Below, piece by piece: positions 55,532 to 62,830 of a DNA stretch of 64,000 nucleotides. The stretch lies in assembly GCA_964470345.1 (NCBI GenBank), contig CAYYBE010000001.1, positions 62,001 to 126,000 of the forward strand. The letters are read 5' to 3'. A model generated the notes under the pieces. The model saw only the letters and a list, made by a program, of their open reading frames with translations, was not told where the DNA came from and did not search any database. The translations under genes and the position numbers were made by a program. The stretch comes from CAYYBE01 sp964470345. GTDB taxonomy: Bacteria > Babelota > Babeliae > Babelales > Babelaceae. Numbering within the stretch: position 1 is the stretch's first letter; each line of letters starts with the position of its first letter.

Positions 55532-55583
55532 GTGTCCTGCGAAGCTTGCCAAGCCGGAAGGCGTGGATAAGCGTAGAAGGAGG
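55532..55583. repeat. Palindromic REP-like element, copy 1
   Basis: A 52-nt element with imperfect inverted ends: GTGTCCTGCGAAGC at the left and GCGTAGAAGGAGG at the right. It shares both ends with the element at 55766-55825, while the middles differ. It lies directly downstream of tRNA-Leu on the minus strand. Confidence 0.65.
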
Positions 55584-55611
55584 GCCGGGCCATACGTATG
55601 TAAATTTGAAT

Positions 55612-55694
55612 TGCCGAGGGCCGGACTCGAACCGGCACGGGGAAACCCCCGAAGGATTTTAAGTCCTTTGCGTCTACCATTCCGCCACCCCGGC
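55612..55694 (-). tRNA. tRNA-Leu (anticodon TAA)
   Basis: An 83-nt tRNA. The acceptor GCCGGGG pairs with CCTCGGC (one G-T wobble), the D-arm is GCG...CGC with GGTAGA, and the anticodon stem AAGGA/TCCTT encloses CTTAAAA with TAA. A 5-bp variable arm (CGGGG/CCCCG) marks a class II tRNA, and the T-arm is GCCGG TTCGAGT CCGGC. CCA is not encoded. Confidence 0.95.
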
Positions 55695-55717
55695 GTATAT
55701 ATGTCAATTAAACATGG

Positions 55718-55764
55718 TGCGTCTACCATGGCGCACCTATCGGTGCACTATTTTCGCCACCCCC
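55718..55764 (-). repeat. Decoy copy 1 of the tRNA-Leu 5' region with inserted hairpin
   Basis: Read on the minus strand, GGGGTGGCG and ATGGTAGACGC reproduce tRNA-Leu positions 4-12 and the D-loop/D-stem. In place of the native GA there are 25 nt, AAAATA then GTGCACC-GATA-GGTGCGC. The D-stem GCG/CGC is kept around an enlarged loop. No anticodon or T-arm follows, so this is not a functional tRNA. Confidence 0.75.
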
Positions 55765-55765
55765 T

Positions 55766-55825
55766 GTGTCCTGCGTAGCCAGCTCCTTCGAGAGTTTCAC
55801 TTCGCTGACATGGCGTAGTAGGAGG
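55766..55825. repeat. Palindromic REP-like element, copy 2
   Basis: A 60-nt element with the same ends as copy 1 (GTGTCCTGCGTAGCC left, GGCGTAGTAGGAGG right). It sits between decoy 1 and the promoter-like segment GGCGTATATTTCAATC, as if inserted into a tRNA-derived unit. Confidence 0.65.
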
Positions 55826-55848
55826 CGTATATTTCAATCAAAAGAAAC

Positions 55849-55900
55849 GTGCGTCTACCATGGCGCCCTCTAACGAGTGCGCTATTTTCGCCACCCTAGC
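55849..55900 (-). repeat. Decoy copy 2 of the tRNA-Leu 5' region with inserted hairpin
   Basis: On the minus strand, AGGGTGGCG and ATGGTAGACGC flank a 27-nt insert, AAAATA then GCGCACTC-GTTA-GAGGGCGC. The fold matches that in decoy 1 although the stem sequence differs. The segment just upstream (TTGTTGAAATATACCCGC) parallels the tRNA-Leu upstream region (TTGACATATATACGCC). Confidence 0.75.
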
Positions 55901-55913
55901 GGGTATATTTCAA

Positions 55914-55940
55914 CAAAAGATGGTGCGTTTCACACCATCT
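55914..55940 (-). terminator. Terminator after tRNA-Cys
   Basis: A 7-bp stem GATGGTG/CACCATC with a 7-nt loop, followed on the minus strand by TTTTGTTG, 15 nt after the tRNA-Cys 3' end. Confidence 0.75.
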
Positions 55941-55954
55941 TCGAAATTGCTTGG

Positions 55955-56025
<71 letters not shown>

Positions 56026-56039
56026 CCGTATAAGAGTTC

Positions 56040-56588
56040 TTATTTTACAGATTCTGTGGCAGCTTTCAAGAGTCCTGCATCAGTCATAAGCTTTTTCAAG
56101 TCTTGTGCAGAAACGATTTTTACGCCAGCTGGAATAACAGCGGCTTCGTTCTTGGCAACAACTTGCGTAAGGTATTCTTGTTGTGCTGCACCTTCAACTG
56201 CAAATGTAGCATCAGTTTTGCTTAATTGATACCATTCTGCCATGCCACCTTCAAATGCCATTACGTTAGCAAAGCCCATTTTGCTGAGTTCTTCTGCTGC
56301 TGCTACGCTTGCTGTGCACATATAGTTTGAGCAATAGAATACGTAGGTGTCATTTTTGTTCCAGTTTGCTGCTTCTTCTTTTAATTTTGCAAGGTCAACA
56401 TTTACTGAACCTTGGATGTGGGCATCATCAAACATTGCCTTATCTAAGACATTGATAACCTTGACGGTTGCTTGAGCTGTAGATGCGCCTTCAACGGCCT
56501 TAGTTTCTTCAGTTTTGCTGCCCCAGCCACAGCCGGCAACGAGAACTAATGAAGATAAAGAGAGAGCGAGACTTGAACGTTTGAACAT
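56040..56588 (-). CDS. Rhodanese-like lipoprotein
   Basis: A 182-residue lipoprotein precursor with lipobox LVAGC. The rhodanese domain contains VINVLDKAMFDDAHIQGSVNV and the active-site loop FYCSNYMCTAS, with Cys at the sulfur-carrying position and a second Cys four residues on. EGGMAEWYQL is the usual closing segment. A C-terminal extension of about 50 residues is unassigned. Likely sulfur transfer or thiol chemistry in the periplasm. tRNA-Cys lies 14 nt downstream on the same strand. Confidence 0.85.
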   Translation of the reverse strand: MFKRSSLALSLSSLVLVAGCGWGSKTEETKAVEGASTAQATVKVINVLDKAMFDDAHIQGSVNVDLAKLKEEAANWNKNDTYVFYCSNYMCTASVAAAEELSKMGFANVMAFEGGMAEWYQLSKTDATFAVEGAAQQEYLTQVVAKNEAAVIPAGVKIVSAQDLKKLMTDAGLLKAATESVK

Positions 56589-56993
56589 AGAAACCCCTTA
56601 GGGAAAACAGAACCCTTGCGAAACCTTTATGCGTCGTATGGAGACAATTTCCAAACGACGTGGCTTTGAAAGAGATCCAATGAGAAAAATTAACGGAAAA
56701 TTACTGCCAATCAGTAATCCGTTGAACACCATTCAATGTACCAGAAATACATTCCCTCGCAAGTGTTTGTAATAATGCTTCAGGCAGCTTGCTTTGGATG
56801 TGTTTATTTAAATGCGTGCGTCAAAAGCGCCTCTGGTGTTGGTTTTTATGTATTTTTCGCGACAATACGTTCTGTTGACAGTTGATCTGGTCGCACGATT
56901 GGAGCGTTTGAATGAAAAAGGTTCTTCGCAATGAGGCTCTTTTGGCGCACGTTTTCATGGTGATATGATAAGAATTGTGTGCAAGGTTGTCTC
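56589..56993. other. Gene-poor interval between rhodanese and lepB genes
   Basis: About 400 nt without a convincing gene. Short readings exist but lack ribosome sites and domain character. The part next to 56588 should hold the promoter of the rhodanese gene. No tmRNA, 6S or SRP RNA core was recognised by eye. Confidence 0.5.
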
Positions 56994-57030
56994 AAAAAGC
57001 AGTCAACCCGGCATGTGCCGGGCTGACTGC
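56994..57030 (-). terminator. Terminator after lepB
   Basis: A 15-bp stem with one mismatch (GCAGTCAACCCGGCA with TGCCGGGCTGACTGC) and a 2-nt nominal loop, followed on the minus strand by CTTTTTG, about 32 nt after the lepB stop. Confidence 0.85.
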
Positions 57031-57061
57031 TATATCTATGAGTACGATAACTCAATGTAGT

Positions 57062-57955
57062 TTAGTGGACTGATTGAAAGCAGCGGGACCAGCGGACCTT
57101 GGACCAGAAATCGATTGGATGGGTCAAGATATCCAAAAGCAACCAAGAATCGCTGAAAATTAAGAATGACCAGGTTTCGCGGGTGTCGATCGAAAGTATA
57201 CGGTAGATGATCTTGCCGTGAATTAAATGGCCAGGGAGCGGTCCCCACGCACGCGAGTCAAAGCTTCCTTTGCGGTTATCACCCATTGCCCAATATTGAT
57301 TATCTCCTAGTTGTACATCAAAAACATCGCTTCCATTTTCCATAGGAACTTGGGGGTAGCTAAAAACGGGCTTGCCTTGGAGCTTTACAATAAGATTCTC
57401 GTCAATTCGATAAAAGGGCTGTTCGTTGTAAGACTTTGCTGGATCATATGATTTTGGGGTATACGAACAGTTGCCAAGATAGATATCTTGTTGGTTAGGG
57501 ACAAACTTGTCCCATACGTAGATCAATGGATATTTGTTAATGTAAGGTTCATCAAGCTTTACGCCATTGCGATAGACAACCGGTTTTCCATCTTCAATTT
57601 TTCCTTGAATATGATCACCAGGAATTCCAATGACTCGTTTGGTCCAATTTGAAGGACCCCATAAGTAACGTTGGTACCAATTCACCAGCTTATTTGATGA
57701 ATATTGAAACGTAGGATCATTAAATGAGATAATATCCCCGTGTGTAATTGGTTTAAACCATACGGTAAATTTATCTGCTACAAAGCGTTCACCAACGAGC
57801 ATGGTCGTTTCCATGGAGCCGCTGGGAACTTGGTAGAGTCCATAGCCAAAGGTGCGAAGAATAAACGCAATGGGTAAGATAATAATTGCTGCCTCTATCC
57901 ATTGCTCTATTGAAGATTTATTTTTTTTCTTAAACCATCCAATAATCGAATTCAT
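57062..57955 (-). CDS. lepB: Signal peptidase I
   Basis: A 297-residue membrane serine peptidase that removes signal peptides. One N-terminal transmembrane helix precedes PSGSMETTMLVGERF with the catalytic Ser. KRVIGIPGDHI holds the catalytic Lys, and AMGDNRKGSFDSRAWGPL is box E. Two extra hydrophobic segments are not seen. It closes the long Bat-M23-lepB run, 12 nt after the peptidase gene, and the many signal peptides in this window are its likely substrates. Confidence 0.94.
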   Translation of the reverse strand: MNSIIGWFKKKNKSSIEQWIEAAIIILPIAFILRTFGYGLYQVPSGSMETTMLVGERFVADKFTVWFKPITHGDIISFNDPTFQYSSNKLVNWYQRYLWGPSNWTKRVIGIPGDHIQGKIEDGKPVVYRNGVKLDEPYINKYPLIYVWDKFVPNQQDIYLGNCSYTPKSYDPAKSYNEQPFYRIDENLIVKLQGKPVFSYPQVPMENGSDVFDVQLGDNQYWAMGDNRKGSFDSRAWGPLPGHLIHGKIIYRILSIDTRETWSFLIFSDSWLLLDILTHPIDFWSKVRWSRCFQSVH

Positions 57956-57967
57956 AAGATTTGTCCT

Positions 57968-58867
57968 TTATGGTAAAAAATATGTTGGGTTAACTCGTTT
58001 TTCGTAGACTAGCACTTCAAAATGAAGATGATTTCCATTGCGACCACGCGTGTTGCCTGTATTGCCAACACGTCCAATACGTTGGCCCTGTTCAACCAAA
58101 TCACCAACGTGTACTTCAATTTTTGAAAGATGGGCATACCGTGTTTTAAGTTTATTCGAATGTGAGATAAGAATTGTATTACCAAAGGCTGCCCCATAGT
58201 GCGCTTCAATGACCACGCCATGCGCTGCTGCCATAACCAGGGTGCCATGTGCTGCGGGCAAATCGAGCCCATGGTGAAAACCGCAAGTACCATTTGGTCG
58301 GCGGCGTGGGCCAAACGGTGATCCAATTCTAAAGCTTCCATGACGTAGTGGCCAGGCGAACGGTCGTTCTTGTTTTGGCGTATCAATATCGTCAGACATT
58401 TGAGGATGGTTTATCCGTGCCCGACGTCGTGCGCTCAATGGTATATGGCGAAGGCGAGGGGGGCGAGGCCTGGCGAGACGAGTTCGGCCCGTTTCTTTGG
58501 ATTGGTACAGCGGGGCGATGGTACGCTCCATTTGATGTTGGCGCGCAAACATCAAAGCAGCTTGTTTCAGGTGCTCAGGGTTGCGATTAACGACCAGAAA
58601 TGTGCCGGCTTCGTCTATCTTTTTTTTTTTCGAGATTGACTCTTGATCTATTTGTTCTTGATTTGCTTGTTGCGTTCGGTCGATCGACCGTTTAAGTGCT
58701 TGCGTATAGCTTACATAATCTTGCTTAACTTGAATGAGTTCTTGTGCTTGATGAGCAAAATATCGCGATTCGGTAACAGCGATTACCATTAATCCTACAA
58801 GGATAATGATACTGGCAACAAGTCCACGGAAAAGCCATTGGTTGATGTTATTCACACTATCCTTCAC
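57968..58867 (-). CDS. M23-family peptidoglycan endopeptidase (LytM-type)
   Basis: A 299-residue bitopic membrane protein. A transmembrane helix is followed by a coiled-coil-like linker and a basic, Arg/Pro-rich stretch. The zinc peptidase domain has HHGLDLPAAHGT (HxxxD) and GNHLHFEVL (HxH). It should cut peptide crosslinks in peptidoglycan. An 11-A run lies in the coding strand (58620-58630), encoding four Lys. The start is GTG at 58867; GTG at 58855 has AAGGA closer upstream and is a fair alternative. Confidence 0.88.
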   Translation of the reverse strand: MKDSVNNINQWLFRGLVASIIILVGLMVIAVTESRYFAHQAQELIQVKQDYVSYTQALKRSIDRTQQANQEQIDQESISKKKKIDEAGTFLVVNRNPEHLKQAALMFARQHQMERTIAPLYQSKETGRTRLARPRPPRLRHIPLSARRRARINHPQMSDDIDTPKQERPFAWPLRHGSFRIGSPFGPRRRPNGTCGFHHGLDLPAAHGTLVMAAAHGVVIEAHYGAAFGNTILISHSNKLKTRYAHLSKIEVHVGDLVEQGQRIGRVGNTGNTRGRNGNHLHFEVLVYEKRVNPTYFLP

Positions 58868-58899
58868 TTCTACTCATCTATGCCGGCAGCCTCGTACGC

Positions 58900-59232
58900 C
58901 TACGTTACATGCTCGATCGGGATCCATCCCACGAGATCTTGTTTTTTTATCTTACACCAACTCGTTTCTTTTTGGTATATCCTTACGATTTCCCCTGGCA
59001 TAAGGGTTGTAGATACGCCATAATTCTTATCTGGCCCCACGTAGACTTTGCTTTCATTTTTGATACTAGTCTGTGGGTGCCAGTGTTCATCATATGCGTC
59101 TATTGTCTTTATAAAACTTATGATGAGAGCGATGCTGAGCATTGCATACCACATATTTTTATATGCGGGGCGTTGAGGCTTGGGCGTGAGCAAGGCGACC
59201 CACCAGGTTATTAAGAAAAGAAATGGTGCCAT
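58900..59232 (-). CDS. Small membrane protein with SH3-like domain (BatE position)
   Basis: A 110-residue protein. Two hydrophobic segments come first, then a bacterial SH3-like domain (KVYVGPDKNYGVSTTLMPGE through GWIPIEHV). It starts inside the end of batD (22-nt overlap) with GGTGGAGAA upstream. Position and layout resemble the SH3 part of BatE, without TPRs. It may bind peptidoglycan peptides, consistent with the M23 gene next in line. Confidence 0.7.
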   Translation of the reverse strand: MAPFLFLITWWVALLTPKPQRPAYKNMWYAMLSIALIISFIKTIDAYDEHWHPQTSIKNESKVYVGPDKNYGVSTTLMPGEIVRIYQKETSWCKIKKQDLVGWIPIEHVT

Positions 59233-60977
59233 TGTTTCTCCACCAATGTTTGTTCAAGGCGTGTAATCAGCTTGTTACTTATTGTTGTTAGCTCTGTGAA
59301 CTCTCTATCATTTGTTGTAAAAAATGTTGCTTGTGAACTTCGTTCCCATATATTTTTCCAAGCAGCCAGTTCGCTGTCTTGCCAACCGTGGGCCGTTAGA
59401 TATTCGAGAACGGCTTGATCGCTCCAGCTTTGAGCAGCCGGCAGCAATGTGTGTGCAACGGTATGCAGCGTTTGCCACAAAAGAAGCGGGTTCTTTTCGG
59501 TGAGCGCTTTTGCTAGCGCTCGGCGACTTTGTTTGATACAGGTTTTTTGTTTTCGATAGGTCATATACCGTTGGTAACAACGTGCAAAATAATCGCGCCG
59601 TGAGCGCCAGATAACGGGCAATACGAGTAAGAGTAAGAATAACCATTCGGGCGGCACCCACCATGCTTCCCATGCAATTGTTATTTCTTGTACGGGAACT
59701 GTCTCAGGACTTTGCGAGAAGGCTGGCGTGGAAGAATTCTCAGCAGCGTCCGTTTTTTTGTCGTTTGCTTGTTGAACAGACGCCTGTTCAAGCCGTGCTT
59801 GTGGGTTAGGGGCAACGGTGAGGTTAAGAGCTTTTGTTGTAAACGTTTGAAACTTGTGCGTTTGTGGATTAAAGAAAAAGAACTTTTGGGACGGGATTGT
59901 GATTTTTCCCGCTTGCGTGCTTTGCAAGATATACTCGCATGTTTTTGTTAACGTTGGATATGTTCCTGCGTCTTTGGTGCTTGACGGATAGACGCGCAGC
60001 GCTTCGGGTACGGTAAGTTCAGGCGCTTTTATGAGTGTTGGTTCAAACGTGCCTTTCATGGTAAGGGTACAGGTGATTGGGTCGCCCTGTTTTACTTTGG
60101 TTGCGTCTACGACGAGAGTTACTGTATCTATTTTTCCAACGCCGTGTACGGGATGCTGCGCGTGTGGAATGGGTTCAACGGTAAAAGAGTGTGGGCTGGC
60201 CATTGCTTGTTTCCGTTCAACAAAGCCACCAAACATCGACATAACGGGTCCCCACTGTGCTTGTTGCCGCTCGTCTGTGTCTGGTTGTGTATAGGTAAAT
60301 AATGCGCGCGGCAGTGTTAACTCGCCCGCTTGCGTTGGCGTAACCCGTCCGGGTAATTCAATGACTGAGTAGGTCACGTTGCCGATTTTTTCTGTTATTT
60401 GACGTGGTTGTTCTTGGGTAAAGATGAGATGCTCATATTGATCGGTACCCTGTAAGCCGACTTGTGCGGTCTTGGGGTCAGTGTAATAAAAACGCAAACT
60501 ATAGGGGACCGTCTCGCCAACAACGAGTTTTTCTTTTGTTATTTTCCAACGGGCAAATGCTGCTTGGTGTTGCTTGCTTTCTTTTGGTGCATTGTGCACG
60601 GAAAAAGCGACGGTGTTTGATGTGAGCGTCCCATTATCCGTTTCAATACGCGCTGGCCCGAGTGTATACGCACCTGGCTTTGCGAACTGTACTAAGTACC
60701 CAAGATGCTGCTCGCTGCGCTGTTGGCCGTTCGTAATAAACATTTGGGTACTGTTGCGCTCGCTTACAATCTGGTCTTGCGTAAGCCCTGCAATCGTTGG
60801 CTTGCCCGTAACGCGTGCATTACCTAGTACGACCACTTCGACCAAAAACGGTGCCCCTGCAACGACAGAGCTTAGCTCCGCCCCTTGTGATGAGGCAACT
60901 TGCAACTTTGCTGCTCCCAGTATGGGAAGTGTACTGAAAAGAGCAAAAATACCTGTACTAATGATCTTTGTTTTCAT
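59211..60977 (-). CDS. batD: BatD-like protein (oxygen-tolerance family)
   Basis: A 588-residue envelope protein. A signal peptide is followed by beta-sandwich repeats (AGAPFLVEVVVLGNARVTGKP, GDPITCTLTMKGTFEPT) and one late transmembrane helix (WLFLLLLVLPVIW), with a cytoplasmic C-terminal helical part. This is the BatD layout. Bat proteins are linked to stress or oxygen tolerance in Bacteroides; their molecular role is unsettled. It starts 9 nt after batC. Confidence 0.85.
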   Translation of the reverse strand: MKTKIISTGIFALFSTLPILGAAKLQVASSQGAELSSVVAGAPFLVEVVVLGNARVTGKPTIAGLTQDQIVSERNSTQMFITNGQQRSEQHLGYLVQFAKPGAYTLGPARIETDNGTLTSNTVAFSVHNAPKESKQHQAAFARWKITKEKLVVGETVPYSLRFYYTDPKTAQVGLQGTDQYEHLIFTQEQPRQITEKIGNVTYSVIELPGRVTPTQAGELTLPRALFTYTQPDTDERQQAQWGPVMSMFGGFVERKQAMASPHSFTVEPIPHAQHPVHGVGKIDTVTLVVDATKVKQGDPITCTLTMKGTFEPTLIKAPELTVPEALRVYPSSTKDAGTYPTLTKTCEYILQSTQAGKITIPSQKFFFFNPQTHKFQTFTTKALNLTVAPNPQARLEQASVQQANDKKTDAAENSSTPAFSQSPETVPVQEITIAWEAWWVPPEWLFLLLLVLPVIWRSRRDYFARCYQRYMTYRKQKTCIKQSRRALAKALTEKNPLLLWQTLHTVAHTLLPAAQSWSDQAVLEYLTAHGWQDSELAAWKNIWERSSQATFFTTNDREFTELTTISNKLITRLEQTLVEKQWHHFFS

Positions 60978-60986
60978 ATGTATATC

Positions 60987-61838
60987 TTACCAATTATGAT
61001 CTTCAAACTGCTGCTCTGCCTGTGATGGCGCGAGGGCGATGGCAAGCATCTGTTGCTGCCCTTGTTTATCAAGCTTGTCTAACTGCTCCATAAACTTCTT
61101 TTCTTCTTCAGAGAACCGTGTATCGTTGGCTAACGTTTGCGCTTGTGTTATCTTCTTTGCAGAATCTTGAAGTCGTTTTTGTTGGGAGGTTCCATGCATT
61201 GGATCTTGTCGTTGACTATCGGTATTGTTCTTGGCGTTCTTTTCTTTCCGCTCTTGCTGCCCTTGCTGGCCAGCGCTTTCGGGCTGTTTATGAGTATCTT
61301 TTCCCTCTTGTTTGTTCTGGGCATTGTGAGCTTGGTCTTTCTCTTGCTCTTTACGGTTGGGCTGCCCTTGTTGTTCATTGGGCTTGGTGGATTTTTGCTG
61401 ATCGGTTTGCTTGTCTTTCTGCTCTCGCTCTTCTTTTGATTGTTGCTCGGATTGTTGTTTTGATGACTGATCTTTTTTGTTTTGCTCGTCCTGTTTCTGC
61501 TCATCTTGGTTTTGTTGTTCTTGTTGCTGTTGCTTCTGTTCGTTACCCAGCTTTTTTGCAATAGCCAGTCGCTCTTGGATTATTTTGTTTTCTGGGTCAA
61601 GAGCACGTGCTTTCTCAAGATGAGTGACCGCGTCTTCAAATTTTTGTTTATTGAGTGCAATGGTGCCCAAGTTATATAATGGTCGCCAGTCATCAAGGTT
61701 ATTAGCAGCAAGTGAGGCGTACTGTTGTTCGGCGTTCTCAAGATTTCCCGCTTGATAGGTAGTATAGGCGTTATATGAGTCGAAGAGAGCAGAAGCGTTT
61801 GTGGGTAAGATAAGTAACAACAAGAGCTTTGTTTTCAT
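60987..61838 (-). CDS. batC: BatC-like TPR protein with long Gln/Lys/Glu-rich tail
   Basis: A 283-residue exported protein. A signal peptide is followed by two TPR units (LYNLGTIALNKQKFEDAVTHL and adjoining). About 130 residues of Gln/Lys/Glu/Asp low complexity come next, then a short helical end. The length of that tail is unusual for BatC. The ATG at 61838 overlaps the batB stop (ATGA); an ATG at 61847 is possible. Antisense reading of the low-complexity tract gives a spurious hydrophobic reading frame. Confidence 0.82.
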   Translation of the reverse strand: MKTKLLLLLILPTNASALFDSYNAYTTYQAGNLENAEQQYASLAANNLDDWRPLYNLGTIALNKQKFEDAVTHLEKARALDPENKIIQERLAIAKKLGNEQKQQQQEQQNQDEQKQDEQNKKDQSSKQQSEQQSKEEREQKDKQTDQQKSTKPNEQQGQPNRKEQEKDQAHNAQNKQEGKDTHKQPESAGQQGQQERKEKNAKNNTDSQRQDPMHGTSQQKRLQDSAKKITQAQTLANDTRFSEEEKKFMEQLDKLDKQGQQQMLAIALAPSQAEQQFEDHNW

Positions 61839-62830
61839 AGAATCCATTCGATAAGCATAAGCAAAAATGCTAACCCAGAAAAGTACATATAATACTCTTG
61901 GTATGTTGTAATTTCGGCAGAGGCAAAATGTTCTTTTTCAAATTGATTTACCCAGTCAACAAGATTGACGACATCGTCACTGGCATGTTCTTGAATTCGT
62001 ACGTAATGTCCTGAAAGACTTTTAGCGATATCAGCAAGAATCTGTTCGTTTAAACGGGACATGACGACCGTCCCAGACTTGTCTTTTTGATACCCTTGCA
62101 TACGTCCAAGCTCGTCAAAAATTGGTATCGGTGCCCCTTGAGGCGTTCCGACGCCGACGGTGCAGACAGAAAGCTGCAATGCTTGTGCTTCTTGTTTTAC
62201 GTTCTCAAGATTTTGTGAAAAGTCTTCTCCGTCAGTAAAGATTACGAGTAGTTTACTTTTACGTTCTTTATTGTTGTTTTTAAAGAGATCAATTGCGACG
62301 GTTAGCGCGCGGTCAAGGGCGGTGCTGCCACTGGAAACCGATTCTGCATCAAGTGCATCAAGAAACAGTTTGAATGCTTCAAAATCTTTGGTAAGGGGGC
62401 ACTGCACAAGCGCGGCGCCTGAAAAGACAATGAGCCCAACTCGGTCGGTACCAAGTGCATTCACTACATCCATAATTTTTTGTTTTGCGCAGGCTAATCG
62501 GTTTGGTTGCAGATCTTGCGCAAGCATACTACGTGAAATATCAAGGGCTATAACGACGTCGCGCCCCAGCTCTTCATGAGTTTGTGGGGCGGCATCAGGT
62601 GTTTGCGGACGCATGAGTGCAAGTAATATGAGCGTGAGCGTCGCACTAATACACAGACTCCGTATGACTGTTTTAGTACGTGAGAAGTTTTTAAAGAGAG
62701 TGCTACGGTTTTTGGGTGTACTTAAACGGGTAATGAGTTTAACGGTGCGCAGATACTTGTAGGCTACAAGAACGAGCCCTACCAGTACAAGCGGGGCGAG
62801 CATAAGAGCTGTTGCTTTTGCCAAGATCAT
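61835..62830 (-). CDS. batB: BatB-like von Willebrand A domain protein
   Basis: A 331-residue membrane protein with N-terminal helices, then a vWA domain with the MIDAS motif ALDISRSML (DxSxS), TDGEDFS as the second site, and a C-terminal transmembrane helix. VWA domains bind partners through metal. AGGAGGG precedes the ATG at 62830, which overlaps the batA stop (ATGA). It pairs with batA as in Bat operons. Confidence 0.88.
   Translation of the reverse strand: MILAKATALMLAPLVLVGLVLVAYKYLRTVKLITRLSTPKNRSTLFKNFSRTKTVIRSLCISATLTLILLALMRPQTPDAAPQTHEELGRDVVIALDISRSMLAQDLQPNRLACAKQKIMDVVNALGTDRVGLIVFSGAALVQCPLTKDFEAFKLFLDALDAESVSSGSTALDRALTVAIDLFKNNNKERKSKLLVIFTDGEDFSQNLENVKQEAQALQLSVCTVGVGTPQGAPIPIFDELGRMQGYQKDKSGTVVMSRLNEQILADIAKSLSGHYVRIQEHASDDVVNLVDWVNQFEKEHFASAEITTYQEYYMYFSGLAFLLMLIEWIL

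Noticed and set aside
55532..55900. A CRISPR array or att site
   Set aside because: Repeat units are few, unequal in spacing and tRNA-derived. No cas gene or integrase is in the window.
56846..57055. Minus-strand 69-residue reading frame near the lepB terminator
   Set aside because: It spans the terminator hairpin and has no ribosome site or domain.
61118..61564. Plus-strand hydrophobic reading frames resembling a membrane protein
   Set aside because: They are the exact antisense of the Gln/Lys/Glu-rich tract of batC. Codons such as CAA, AAA and GAA read backwards as Leu, Phe and Ser/Val. There is no ribosome site, and the sense gene is embedded in an operon.
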